Origin: JAWLHK01 sp041690355 [NCBI: bacterium]
Lineage (GTDB): Bacteria; J088; JAWLBW01
Direction of reading: 5' to 3'
DNA length: 64,000 nt
Assembly: GCA_041690355.1 (NCBI GenBank)
Contig: JAWLHK010000005.1
Span: forward strand, 1 to 64,000
Part shown: positions 43,906 to 52,248 of the stretch, in pieces
Position numbering within the stretch: the first letter of the stretch is position 1
Layout of the letters: every line of letters begins with the position of its first letter
Made by a program: the position numbers and the translations under genes
Notes under the pieces: generated by a model
Database searches by the model: none
What the model was told of the DNA's origin: nothing
Seen by the model: only the letters and a program-made list of their open reading frames with translations

Positions 43906-45522
43906 TCAGAGGTTCTCGACCAGCCAGACGATCGTCGAGAGCAGACGCATGATGTCGGGGTTGCCGTAGTCGCGCGAGCCATCGACCTCGTAGAGTTCCA
44001 TGCTCGACGTCGAATCGGTCACGGGCACGAGCAGGCCGTTGAAGTTCCCGTTACAGAAGAACAGGTAGACGGGGTCGACGATGCCGTTCGGCCGATCGAC
44101 CGCCCCGTCGGCGCAGGGGCTCTCATGGCCGATGGGGCCGAGCCGGGTCGCATCCGTGCGCAGGCCGAGATAGTCGTTGAACACCGTGTCGCCGTCGCCC
44201 GGGCGTCCGGCGGCATCGGCCACGCCGTCGAAGTCCGCATCAAGGAATCCGTCGATGCCGCCGTCGGTGAACTCGCCGGCATCCGCATCGCCGTTGCCGT
44301 TCTTGTCGGTCCACGGCTCCTGCTCGCTTTCCGAGAAGAACGTCCCCTCGGCGTCGAACCAGGGGAGCAGGCCCGCCTTCGGATCCTTCAGGTCGGTGAT
44401 GGGGTGCGAAAAGAGACGGCTCAGGTTGAGGCCGGGAATGCGCATGCCGACCGGGTCGAGCGGTCCGTCATATTCCCCCAGAAAGCTCTTGGCCTGTCCG
44501 AGCAGGTTCCAGATGCCGTCGGCCGGAATGTAGACCGAACCGTCATGTTCGACGCTCGCCTTCAGATCCGAGAAGGTCTCGTGGAGGACGCCGTAGCCCA
44601 GGAGATTGGCCGCCGTCGAGGCGATGAAGTCCTGGGTGAACTTGGCCACCAGGGTCGACACGAAGCTGCTCTTGGGAAAGACATCGTCCCCCTGATCGTC
44701 ATGCTCGGCGTCGAGGTACTCCATGGAGAGCGTCAGGGCGCCGAAACCATCGACGAAGCGTGCGCGGATGGCCACCAGCTCCGCGGGGTCGGCGAGCTTC
44801 CCGAATTCCGGGCGAAGCCACGGGAGCGGCTTCAGGCCGAGGGCGATGGCGGCCTCCGAAATCCAGGCCGGAATTTCGGCGGGATTCGACGGCATGGCCG
44901 GCACCGGCTTGCCCGAGAGCGCCGCATCGAGCACGGTCGCGAGCACGCCGTCGTACGCGTAGACGAGGTCAACCGCGCCCACGGCGATCTGAAAGACACC
45001 GTAGAGTCCGGCAATCTCGGTGATGTCCCACTCGCCGCTCAGCACCACGGTGGGCTGCGTGGGTTCGGTCGCGGGGAGCACCAGGTTTTCGAACGTGAAC
45101 GTGAAATCGGGCTGCGCGATCACGTGTGCGAAATGATCGACGATTCCCTTCTCGAGCGCCTGATGCACGAAGACATGGATGGTCTTCGCGAGCTGTTCGG
45201 GCGGCGGGAGGGATGCGCCGCCTGCCTCTTCGCCTTCGGCGCCTCCCGACGAAGCAACCAGCGAGGGGATCGCCTGCACGAGGTCGAGAAACTGGATCAT
45301 CCCGAGGCCGAAGTGAGCCCGCACCTGCTCGTCCTCCGTCCCCGCCTCGACGACGTCCTTGTACAGGTCGAACGCGAGCGCACGGTAGGCCGCTTCGCCG
45401 CCGTGCTCGCTCAGGTAGCGTTCGGCCTCGGCGAGCTTTTCGGCCGTGGGGGGTTCTTCAACCGAGCAGCCCGCCGTGAAGACGAACGCCAGGAGCAGTG
45501 TCGAAAGGATGCGCGTTTTCAA
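43906..45522 (-). CDS. Large calcium-loop lipoprotein, partner of a FadL-family protein
   Basis: I chose TTG 45522, which overlaps the upstream stop (TTGA), giving 538 aa. The signal peptide ends FVFTAGC (lipobox). The region after it (about 25-85) is helical with KDVVEAG and RAHFGLGMIQFL, like a TPR or bacterial tetratrico pair. A later segment has Asp-rich loops (TDKNGNGDADAGEF, LDADFDGVADAAG) of the calcium-binding thrombospondin-3/dockerin kind. Motifs LNLSRLF and GNFNGLL match the lipoprotein at 5271-7034. Function unknown. Co-expression with a FadL-family channel suggests a surface or periplasmic accessory for uptake of hydrophobic substrates. Confidence 0.7.
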   Translation of the reverse strand: MKTRILSTLLLAFVFTAGCSVEEPPTAEKLAEAERYLSEHGGEAAYRALAFDLYKDVVEAGTEDEQVRAHFGLGMIQFLDLVQAIPSLVASSGGAEGEEAGGASLPPPEQLAKTIHVFVHQALEKGIVDHFAHVIAQPDFTFTFENLVLPATEPTQPTVVLSGEWDITEIAGLYGVFQIAVGAVDLVYAYDGVLATVLDAALSGKPVPAMPSNPAEIPAWISEAAIALGLKPLPWLRPEFGKLADPAELVAIRARFVDGFGALTLSMEYLDAEHDDQGDDVFPKSSFVSTLVAKFTQDFIASTAANLLGYGVLHETFSDLKASVEHDGSVYIPADGIWNLLGQAKSFLGEYDGPLDPVGMRIPGLNLSRLFSHPITDLKDPKAGLLPWFDAEGTFFSESEQEPWTDKNGNGDADAGEFTDGGIDGFLDADFDGVADAAGRPGDGDTVFNDYLGLRTDATRLGPIGHESPCADGAVDRPNGIVDPVYLFFCNGNFNGLLVPVTDSTSSMELYEVDGSRDYGNPDIMRLLSTIVWLVENL

Positions 45523-46811
45523 AACCAGTACCCCGTCTGAATCGAAAAGGTCTGCACGCCCCACTTGTAGAGGCCGTTGCCCATGGCCGGCGGCGTGCCG
45601 AGCACCGCGATGGCCTCATGCGCCGAGTCGGTCACGCGGCGCTCTTCCATCTGCGAATGATTGAAGGCGACGTTGACCTGCCACTTCGGCGAGATGTCGT
45701 AGCCGTACCCGAGGGCCAGGATGTGTTTCGGCGCGTCGAAGTCATTGATCGTCAGGCTCGAATTCGAAGGCGCCTGTCCGTCGTAGGCATAGCCGGCGCG
45801 CACTTCGTGATCGCGCAGGAAGCGATATCCGCCGCCGATCTGGAACGCGACCGTATCGCGGTAATCCTTCTTCACGCTCAGGTCGGCGATTTCGAATCCG
45901 CCGATGTTGTTGTTCGTCAGATTGATGGTCTGTTCCTTGTACTCGCTCCAGCGGTAGTAGCGCAGACCCGCTTCGGCGCGGAAATTGCCGGGCGTCCACC
46001 CCAGACCGAGGCGCGCCTCGGAGGGATAGCGCTGGCTGGCGACCACCTCGTCGGTGGCGGTTTCGGGGTCGAAGCCGACCTGCGGCACGTCGGCGCTGAT
46101 CGTTCCGCGGATGTTCAGGTCCATGCCGGGCGCGCCCACGAAGCCGAGGTGCCATTCGGGCGAAATGTCCCAGAGCAGGCCGACCTTCGGGCGGGGGATC
46201 TGGATGCCGCCGCCCTCGACGATGATGCTGCCGTCAAAGCTGCGGAAGCCCGGGAAGAGGCCGAGGCCGATCTTCTGGTAGGCGCTCACGTAGGCGGTGT
46301 CGAGCGAGAGCGAGGCTGCCAGGTTGTCGAGAATCTTGTAGGCGGCCGACACGGTGATCCACGCCAGCTGCACCTGGGCCTGCTGCACCATGTAGCGCTG
46401 GGCACCGCTGTCGCCGTAGGTGTGCCGCGGGCCGACGGGGGTGAACAGGCCGGCGCCGATGCGCCACCGTTCGCTCACGGGGAACAGGCCGTAGAAATTG
46501 GGGATGTGGTTGACAAAGTCGCCCGTATTCGTCGCCGCCGGCGGATCGCCGATGCCCACGATGGGATCGGGATCGAACGATGCGCTGTAGTTGTAGGCCG
46601 TGTAGTGGCCTTCAACACCGTAGCGATCGAAGCGAACCATTTCGGCCGGATTGTGGTCCATGACCGAAAGATCGTCCCCTTGTGCAACCCACGCGCCCGC
46701 CATGCTCGACGCTTTGCCACCGGTGCTCGGAAAGATGATGCTGCTGGCAGACGCGGTGAGCGGCAGCCCGAGCACGAGAGGCAGGACCAGAAGTTTATGA
46801 AGATGTTTCAC
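45519..46811 (-). CDS. OmpP1/FadL-family outer-membrane transport protein
   Basis: This 430-aa protein starts with GTG and a Sec signal ending ASAS. The mature N-terminus SSIIFPSTGGKASSMAGAWV and DHNPAEM match the FadL/TodX hatch region. The rest alternates beta strands and ends in QTGYWF with a C-terminal aromatic, as in outer-membrane barrels. FadL proteins let fatty acids or aromatic hydrocarbons cross the outer membrane by lateral diffusion. It is the first gene of a two-gene operon. Confidence 0.9.
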   Translation of the reverse strand: MKHLHKLLVLPLVLGLPLTASASSIIFPSTGGKASSMAGAWVAQGDDLSVMDHNPAEMVRFDRYGVEGHYTAYNYSASFDPDPIVGIGDPPAATNTGDFVNHIPNFYGLFPVSERWRIGAGLFTPVGPRHTYGDSGAQRYMVQQAQVQLAWITVSAAYKILDNLAASLSLDTAYVSAYQKIGLGLFPGFRSFDGSIIVEGGGIQIPRPKVGLLWDISPEWHLGFVGAPGMDLNIRGTISADVPQVGFDPETATDEVVASQRYPSEARLGLGWTPGNFRAEAGLRYYRWSEYKEQTINLTNNNIGGFEIADLSVKKDYRDTVAFQIGGGYRFLRDHEVRAGYAYDGQAPSNSSLTINDFDAPKHILALGYGYDISPKWQVNVAFNHSQMEERRVTDSAHEAIAVLGTPPAMGNGLYKWGVQTFSIQTGYWF

Positions 46812-46851
46812 GGGTGATTATTTTACTTGTGTTACAGAAAGGGAGCAACTG
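46812..46851 (-). promoter_or_regulatory. Sigma-70-like promoter, possibly giving a leaderless fadL-type mRNA
   Basis: Minus-strand TTGCTC is separated by 17 bp from TAAAAT, which ends only about eight bases before the GTG start. A start site at or next to the GTG is predicted, and no Shine-Dalgarno is visible. Confidence 0.5.
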
Positions 46852-47349
46852 TGACGATGGGTCGCTTAATTGACGATTGGTCGTCAGTGGCGGTTACGGT
46901 GACGATGGGTGCTCCGTGGCCGAGGGGGGGAGTGGGGGAGCGGGAGAGGGGGGGCCCAACAAGGACGAAACACCGGTTCGACTTCTTCGACCCTACCCCA
47001 ACCTGCCGCCGGAGGCCTTTCCGGACGTCGGACGCCGGCCAGGCAAGAACCTGGGGAATCCGTAACCTTCCAACCCTTCCCCACCTGCCGCCGGAGGCCC
47101 TACGGATCCCGGGCGCACCGTCCCCCCGAGCGGCAGCGAGGGGGCTATCATGGTGCACAGGTGCACAGGCCGCGAGGATTCAGGACCTGGGCTCCAAAGC
47201 CCCCGCATGCTCGCCGCATGACCTGCGGGACGGGGGGTGCACCGGCGGCGTCGCCAAAAACCCCGGATTGCAGGATTCCTATGGCGGAACGAGGATGCAC
47301 CGGCGGCGTCGCCGACAATCCATGGATTGCAGGATTCCTATGTCGGCGG
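46852..47349. other. Spacer of about 500 bp filled by copy B of the dispersed element
   Basis: No gene is supported between the FadL-type gene and the cytochrome gene. Besides copy B (46918-47255) the spacer holds heptamer remnants (TTGACGATTGG near 46870) and a ~60-bp tandem duplication with GCACCGGCGGCGTCGCC and GGATTGCAGGATTCCTATG (about 47238-47342). Confidence 0.65.
46918..47255 (+). repeat. Copy B of the ~300-bp dispersed element
   Basis: It begins with G-rich GGGGGAGTGGGGGAGCGGG. The block CCTGCCGCCGGAGGCC occurs twice, then CCCCCCGAGCGGCAGCGAGG followed by GGGCTATC (47122-47149), two GGTGCACA units, CATGCTCGCCGCATG and GTGCACCGGCGGCGTC. Its internal order matches copies A and C. Confidence 0.8.
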
Positions 47350-48885
47350 CTACAGCGTCTTCAGATACTCGAGCACGGCGCGCCGCTCCAGGTCGGATAA
47401 GTGGTCGCCGAAGGTATGCCCTTTGTTCGACTGGCTCCACAACGTCGTGTCGTAAATGAACTTCCGCTCTGCCTCGGGCGCGTTGTACTGGCTGTAGGGT
47501 ACTTCTACATAGGGCCAACCCAAGGCTTCTTCGTCGAAGTTGCGGCTGTCATAGTCCGCGCGCTTCCAGTACTTCGGCCGGATGGAGCTGTTGAGCACGG
47601 CCTCGATGGTGGGTACCGAGCCGTTGTGGAGAAAGGGGCCCGTCGCCCAGATGCCGTCCAGCGGCGGGGGCATGTAGCCGGGAAACGGGTCATCGGGCTC
47701 CATGCGCGTGACCTGGCCGTAGAACGAGTTGTTGTACCACTCGACGAGCTCGGGCGCGTAGACGACGCCGCCGAGGGCGACGACGTCGTCGGTGCCGATC
47801 ACATCCAGGGGAATCAGAAGGTTCGGATACCACTCCGTCACGTCAGAGTCCCCATAAGTGCCGTGGCAGCCGGCGCACGTCTCGACGAAGACGCGCTCCC
47901 CCTTTTTGGCGAGGACCTTGTCGATGCTGCGCGGGTAGCGGGGCGCCTCGATCGACTTGACGTATGCCTGGATGTCGCGAAACTGCCGGTCGACTTCGGC
48001 GGCGCGGGCCAGGTCATCGACACAGACGGAGGTCGCGAGCGACATGGTGCCGCGGTGGTCGCCGCGCGCCATGCCGTTATAGAACAGCGCGTTCTTCTTC
48101 TTCACTCGCCACCAGGGGGCCGGGTCTGACGTGATTTTGGGATCGAGGAAATCGCCCTTCAGCACGCTCAGCGCCAGCGATTCAACGACCGGTTCGTCGC
48201 TCCAGGCGAGCGTTTCGCGATCGTGGTGCACCATCAGCACGAGGGCGAACATCTCGGCCGGATTCATCCCGACGGTGCGCATGCCCGTGTAGGGGAGCAT
48301 GAGACTCGCCCGCGTAAACATGCGCTCGGCCTGCACGCGCTCGGCTGCGGTGAGCCGCACCAGGTCATACAGGCCTTCGGGGTCGCCGATGGCCTCCGAA
48401 GACACGACGCCGCCGCCGGTGAAGTCGGCGGTTGCGTTGGGCATGCCGACAACCACCTCGCCGTCGAACATGCCGCCATGGCACATCAGGCAATTGCCGT
48501 TCACGACCTCGGTGCCGTCGGGGGCGGTGAAGGCGTTGATGAAATAGGGCATGTCGGCGTTCTTACCCTCGCGCCCCGGGAGCGTCTGCAGGGGCACGTC
48601 CGGGTTTGCGCCGAACGCCGTGGCAATGGCCGATTGCGCGAACGGGAAGGCCCACATGCGGTAGGGAATTCCGCACGTCATGAAATCGCCGTTCAGCAGA
48701 AGGTACGCCCCCTTCGCGGGGTCGCCCGCCGCCTGGGGCTCAGCCTCGAGTACGACGCCCGTATTCCACCACCCGTCTTCGGGAATGCGCGGCGGCGGCT
48801 CATCGGCTGTGCCCGCTTCGCTGCAGGCAGCGAGGGCGAGCATCGCGAGCAGGGTTATCGTTCGTCCGGTAAAGGGCAAGGTCAT
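47350..48885 (-). CDS. Dihaem c-type cytochrome lipoprotein (RoxA/cytochrome c peroxidase-like)
   Basis: This 511-aa protein has a lipoprotein signal (LALAAC) and two CxxCH haem c sites, CLMCH (about 155) and CAGCH (about 345). The motif PPLDGIWATGPFLHNGSVPT near the C-terminus is shared by RoxA-type rubber oxygenases and dihaem peroxidase-like proteins. It is periplasmic or surface exposed. It may be an oxygenase or peroxidase acting on a hydrophobic substrate. It is transcribed divergently from a TetR regulator, which probably controls it. Confidence 0.83.
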   Translation of the reverse strand: MTLPFTGRTITLLAMLALAACSEAGTADEPPPRIPEDGWWNTGVVLEAEPQAAGDPAKGAYLLLNGDFMTCGIPYRMWAFPFAQSAIATAFGANPDVPLQTLPGREGKNADMPYFINAFTAPDGTEVVNGNCLMCHGGMFDGEVVVGMPNATADFTGGGVVSSEAIGDPEGLYDLVRLTAAERVQAERMFTRASLMLPYTGMRTVGMNPAEMFALVLMVHHDRETLAWSDEPVVESLALSVLKGDFLDPKITSDPAPWWRVKKKNALFYNGMARGDHRGTMSLATSVCVDDLARAAEVDRQFRDIQAYVKSIEAPRYPRSIDKVLAKKGERVFVETCAGCHGTYGDSDVTEWYPNLLIPLDVIGTDDVVALGGVVYAPELVEWYNNSFYGQVTRMEPDDPFPGYMPPPLDGIWATGPFLHNGSVPTIEAVLNSSIRPKYWKRADYDSRNFDEEALGWPYVEVPYSQYNAPEAERKFIYDTTLWSQSNKGHTFGDHLSDLERRAVLEYLKTL

Positions 48886-48945
48886 CAGCGTTCTCCGATG
48901 GTATGATTATACTGAGCAATTGCACAGGTTTTTATTCGGATTCCC
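48886..48945. promoter_or_regulatory. Divergent promoter region, cytochrome/TetR
   Basis: The 60-bp spacer contains AT-rich TATGATTATACT (about 48902-48913) and TTGCACAGG. It is the only space for both promoters and the likely TetR operator. I see no clean palindrome. Confidence 0.4.
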
Positions 48946-49569
48946 GTGACCGCCGTCAAACGCAGAAAACCCGCCCGGAGAACGCCCTCCCAATCACGCT
49001 CGCAGGCAACGGTCGCGGCGATTCTTGTAGGAACTGCTCGGGTTCTCGTCGAGCGCGGGTACGCCCGGACGACCACGAACCACATCGCGGCCGAAGCGGG
49101 GGTGAGCGTGGGCTCGTTCTACGAATACTTTCCCGACAAGGACGCGGCCATCGCCGCGGTCGTCGAAGCGTTTGCCGATCAGGCGATGCGACGCGCGATG
49201 GAAGAGACCAAAGTGGCCGTCACCAAGCCTCCCGCCGAAGCGATTCATTTCTGGCTGGGACAGATGGTCAAGCTGGTTGAGGACAATGCGCCCCTGATTC
49301 GCACGTTGTACCAGCAGGTGCCGTTCGTCTGGCAGATGCCCAAAGTGCTCGGTCTCGTCGGGCAGATTGAGCGGATCGGACTTCGCTTCGCGGCGGATCT
49401 CCACCTGCGCGCGTCGGTCACGACCTTGCAGGATCGCGCGTACGTCCTCGGGGTGGCCATCGGCGCCAACGTCATTCAGATTGCGACCGACCCGGCCGTG
49501 GCCGCTCGTCGCGACGACCTCACCCGCGAGTTGTCTACGCTGGTGCTACGCTTCCTGCGCCTCGATTGA
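48946..49569 (+). CDS. TetR-family transcriptional regulator
   Basis: This 207-aa protein starts at GTG 48946. The TetR N-terminal HTH is clear: ATVAAILVGTARVLVERGYA, TTNHIAAEAGVSVGSFYEYF, PDKDAAIAAVV. The C-terminal ligand domain contains FWLGQMVKLVEDNAPLIRTL. It probably represses the divergent cytochrome gene and itself in response to a hydrophobic ligand. Confidence 0.93.
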   Translation: MTAVKRRKPARRTPSQSRSQATVAAILVGTARVLVERGYARTTTNHIAAEAGVSVGSFYEYFPDKDAAIAAVVEAFADQAMRRAMEETKVAVTKPPAEAIHFWLGQMVKLVEDNAPLIRTLYQQVPFVWQMPKVLGLVGQIERIGLRFAADLHLRASVTTLQDRAYVLGVAIGANVIQIATDPAVAARRDDLTRELSTLVLRFLRLD

Positions 49570-49602
49570 CGACTGAAGACTGTCGACTGAAGACTGCCGA
49601 CT
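49568..49602. repeat. Heptamer array (GACGACT type)
   Basis: Five in-phase units (GACGACT, GAAGACT, GTCGACT, GAAGACT, GCCGACT) begin within the TetR stop codon and end next to the convergent ClpX-like gene. Confidence 0.85.
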
Positions 49603-49607
49603 GTGCC

Positions 49608-50723
49608 CTAGGCGCCCACCGGAATCTTCAGCCGCTCGAGCATGAGCGTATCGTCGAGGACGAAGATCGGCAGGCCGCCCTCCTGCGCGGGGGGACGGAG
49701 CGAGGGGAGCTTGTCGGGCTGGAACTCGAAGGGCGCGACGACCCCCTTGAACAGCGTGCGCAGGGCGCGCGCCCCGAGCCGCGGATTCTCCATGGCGCGC
49801 GCGCAGAGAATCTCCAGGGCCTTGGGCGTGATCTGCAGATCCACGTTGTAGCTGCGGAAGTAGGCACGGCTGCGCTGGAATACGGAATCGGGCATGTCGA
49901 TGAGGATGCGCCCGAGCGCATCCGCATTCAAGTCGTTCAGAAACGAGATGCTCTCGAAGCGGCCGAGAAACTGCGGCGAAATGCCGTACTCGAACAGATC
50001 CTCGGTCTTCCACACATCACGCAGGTTGAAGACGTCGCGCTCGACGATCTGTCCCCACGGCGTCATGACGTTCTCTTTCTTGAGCGTCCCTGCATCCTTG
50101 CCGACGGTCATGCGCCGGTATACGATGTCGTGCAGCCCCTCGAAAGCGCCCGCCGCGATGAAGAGAATCCGGTCGGACTGCAGCACCATGTCTTCGACCC
50201 CGTCGCTCCCGTACACGGGGAGCAGGACGCGATCGGCTTCCATGAGCGTGAGCAGCGCCTCCTGCGCGCGGATGCCGGACGGATTCGGGCGGCCGCCGAT
50301 CTCGGCGCGGATCTTGTCGATTTCGTCGATGAACGCGATGCTCCCTTCCACGGCGGAGACGATCTCGGCGCGGCTCGCACGCGGACCGAGCGTGGCACGG
50401 GCGCGATCGATGAGTGCGCGCAGCACGGCGTGGCTTTCGGCCTTGGGCGAATCTTCTTCGGCGAGCGCGGCCGCGTTGATGCGCACGACCAGCGGCGCCT
50501 TTTCGCCTTGCGCGCGCGTGAGCACGGCCTCGACCTGCCGCATGAGCGTGGTCTTACCGGTTCCCGAGCTGCCGATGAAGAGAATGTTGCCCGAGCCGAC
50601 ACCATTCAGGTGTTTGCAGAGGGCGACGGCGGTCTCCTGCAGGGCGCCGTCCTGGCCGACGACGCCGCGCTGGAGGGCGGCAAAGACTTGGGCCGGATAC
50701 CAGGGCATGGCAAATCGTACCAT
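49608..50723 (-). CDS. ClpX/HslU-like AAA+ ATPase without zinc finger
   Basis: This 371-aa protein has an AAA+ module of the ClpX clade: Walker A GSSGTGKT, Walker B IAFIDEIDK, a GRPNPSG insertion, sensor-1 region ILFIAAGAF and sensor-2 GARALRTLF. ClpX normally has an N-terminal zinc-binding domain and an IGF loop for ClpP; neither is visible. It could be a stand-alone unfoldase. The start is uncertain: the upstream heptamer array leaves no Shine-Dalgarno, and ATG 50708 is an alternative. Confidence 0.85.
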   Translation of the reverse strand: MVRFAMPWYPAQVFAALQRGVVGQDGALQETAVALCKHLNGVGSGNILFIGSSGTGKTTLMRQVEAVLTRAQGEKAPLVVRINAAALAEEDSPKAESHAVLRALIDRARATLGPRASRAEIVSAVEGSIAFIDEIDKIRAEIGGRPNPSGIRAQEALLTLMEADRVLLPVYGSDGVEDMVLQSDRILFIAAGAFEGLHDIVYRRMTVGKDAGTLKKENVMTPWGQIVERDVFNLRDVWKTEDLFEYGISPQFLGRFESISFLNDLNADALGRILIDMPDSVFQRSRAYFRSYNVDLQITPKALEILCARAMENPRLGARALRTLFKGVVAPFEFQPDKLPSLRPPAQEGGLPIFVLDDTLMLERLKIPVGA

Positions 50724-50727
50724 ACCC

Positions 50728-50755
50728 GGACGTCGGACGCCGGACGTCGGACGTC
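50728..50755. repeat. Heptamer array (GGACGTC type)
   Basis: Four in-phase units GGACGTC, GGACGCC, GGACGTC, GGACGTC lie five bases upstream of the ClpX-like start codon. Confidence 0.85.
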
Positions 50756-50774
50756 GGTAGAAACAAGAACGATA

Positions 50775-50862
50775 AACCCTTCTCCTTACGAAGGAGAAGG
50801 GTCCGGGCGGCCGCCAGCCGCCCGGGGGATGAGGTGCGTGAGGTGGACTTCACCCCCCGGTC
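50775..50862. repeat. Palindromic dispersed repeat upstream of the methyltransferase
   Basis: CCCTTCTCC-TTAC-GAAGGAGAAGGG-type palindrome, then a second hairpin GGGCGGCCGCCAGCCGCCC, then GGGGGATGAGGTGCGTGAGG. The whole resembles the CCTCATCCCC...CCCTTCTCC repeat found in many high-GC genomes. Confidence 0.55.
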
Positions 50863-50879
50863 TCCGCTACGGTATTCCC

Positions 50880-51860
50880 TTGGAACTTTCCGCTGCTCTT
50901 ACCAAAGCCCTCGCCCACCGCCGCGCCCTGCCGGGCCTCGATACCGGGCCCGATGCCGCATGGCGCCTCGTGCACGATCCGTTCGACGGACTGCCCGGCC
51001 TCGCCGTCGACGTCTACGGAACCCACGCGCTCGTCCACCTCTACGATCCGGAATGGGATTCGCGGGTCGAGGCCGTTGCCGCCGCCCTGCTCGCCCTCGG
51101 TATCGTGCGCGGCGTGTATGCGACCGTGCGGCCGAAGGGGGGCACCGGCGCGACCGGGCGCTTCGTGGCCGGCGAACGCGCGCCCGAGGACCGCACCGAA
51201 ATCCGCGAACATGGACTCACCATCGAGATCCACCTGGCCGAAGGGCCGGCCACCGGGCTGTACATGGATCAACGGGCGAACCACCGCGCGCTGGCCGAAC
51301 GCCTCGCCGCGGTTCCCGGCGGCGGAACGCTGCTGAACACGTTCTGCTTCACGGCGGTCTTCAGCCTGGTGGCCGCCGCGCGCGGCACGAAGACGACCAA
51401 TGTGGACCTGGCGCGCGGCGCCCTCGAGCAGGGAAAGCGGAATTTCGAGCGGAACGGAATTCCCCTCGCGGATCAGAGCATCATCGCCGATGACGTCTTC
51501 CTCGTTCTCCCGCGCCTGGTGCGCCGGGGGAATCGGTACGATGCCGTGCTGCTCGATCCGCCGACCTTCGCGCGGGGCAAGCGGGGCACGTTTTCCACAG
51601 AGCGCGACTATGCGCAGCTGGTGGCGCAGGCCGCGCCGCTCGTGGCCCCCGGCGGGCTATTGGTCGCCTTCGCGAACACGCATCGCATGACCCGCCCGCA
51701 ATGGCTCGCCCAGGTGCGCCGGGGCCTCGGCGCCGCCTCCGCGGAATTCCGCGAAGTCGACCGGTGGACGCAGGATGTCGACTTCCCTGTGCGGGGGGAA
51801 GCGGAACGGTATCTCAAGGGGGTGGTGCTGCAGCGAACCGACCCTGCCGGCCCCCGCTAG
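50880..51860 (+). CDS. Class I SAM-dependent methyltransferase (RlmI/RlmK-like)
   Basis: TTG 50880 gives 326 aa starting LELSAALTKALAHR; the ATG at 50829 would add residues encoded by a dispersed repeat, so I prefer the shorter form. The N-terminal part is a degenerate linker/PUA-like region, and the catalytic domain has NTFCFTAVFSLVAAARG (SAM motif I) and DPPTFARGKRG (motif IV). It probably methylates rRNA. It is the second enzyme of this class in the window. Confidence 0.82.
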   Translation: MELSAALTKALAHRRALPGLDTGPDAAWRLVHDPFDGLPGLAVDVYGTHALVHLYDPEWDSRVEAVAAALLALGIVRGVYATVRPKGGTGATGRFVAGERAPEDRTEIREHGLTIEIHLAEGPATGLYMDQRANHRALAERLAAVPGGGTLLNTFCFTAVFSLVAAARGTKTTNVDLARGALEQGKRNFERNGIPLADQSIIADDVFLVLPRLVRRGNRYDAVLLDPPTFARGKRGTFSTERDYAQLVAQAAPLVAPGGLLVAFANTHRMTRPQWLAQVRRGLGAASAEFREVDRWTQDVDFPVRGEAERYLKGVVLQRTDPAGPR

Positions 51861-52248
51861 AAAGTGGTCCGCCTGTGGCGCGCTGCTCGCCGACGCTCGC
51901 GGGAAGAGCAAAAAGAAAAAGAGATAAACCTGACCGCTACCCAGGGCCCTGCCCTGGGCAAATGGCCGTCGCCCCTTCAGGGCTCCATGATCGTCGCGGG
52001 GGCAGATGGTCGCCGCCGCCCCGCCAGGCCCCGCATGCATCGGAGTCTGAAGCACGTTCCAGATCTGCCATCTGTCATCTGCAATCTGCGATATGCAGCG
52101 TTTGCTCCCCTGGGGGAGCCTTTGATTGCCATGTTCACTGTGTGGGGGCCCAGGCGGGGGCCGCGAAGCGGGTCCGAATTCACCTGCGGCAATGTTTGCT
52201 CCCCTCGGGGAGCCCTCGATCGCAATGCTCGCGGTGTGGGGGCCCGCG
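51861..52248. other. 388-bp spacer: heptamer array and a spaced direct repeat, no gene
   Basis: The spacer separates convergent methyltransferase and lepB genes. It contains a heptamer array (GATCTGC, CATCTGT, CATCTGC, AATCTGC, GATATGC; 52062-52096) and two ~58-bp direct repeats (52095-52151 and 52186-52245). Each direct repeat has TTTGCTCCCCTSGGGGAGCC (S is G or C) and ends GTGTGGGGGCCC. Confidence 0.75.

Noticed and set aside
42946-45540. 864-codon open frame on the plus strand
   Set aside because: It is antisense to the large lipoprotein gene and out of frame with the K+ channel gene, both of which have a signal peptide or motifs and proper terminators.
46918-47255. Insertion sequence or transposase remnant
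   Set aside because: No transposase-like frame or clear terminal inverted repeats with target duplication were seen in any of the three copies of the element.
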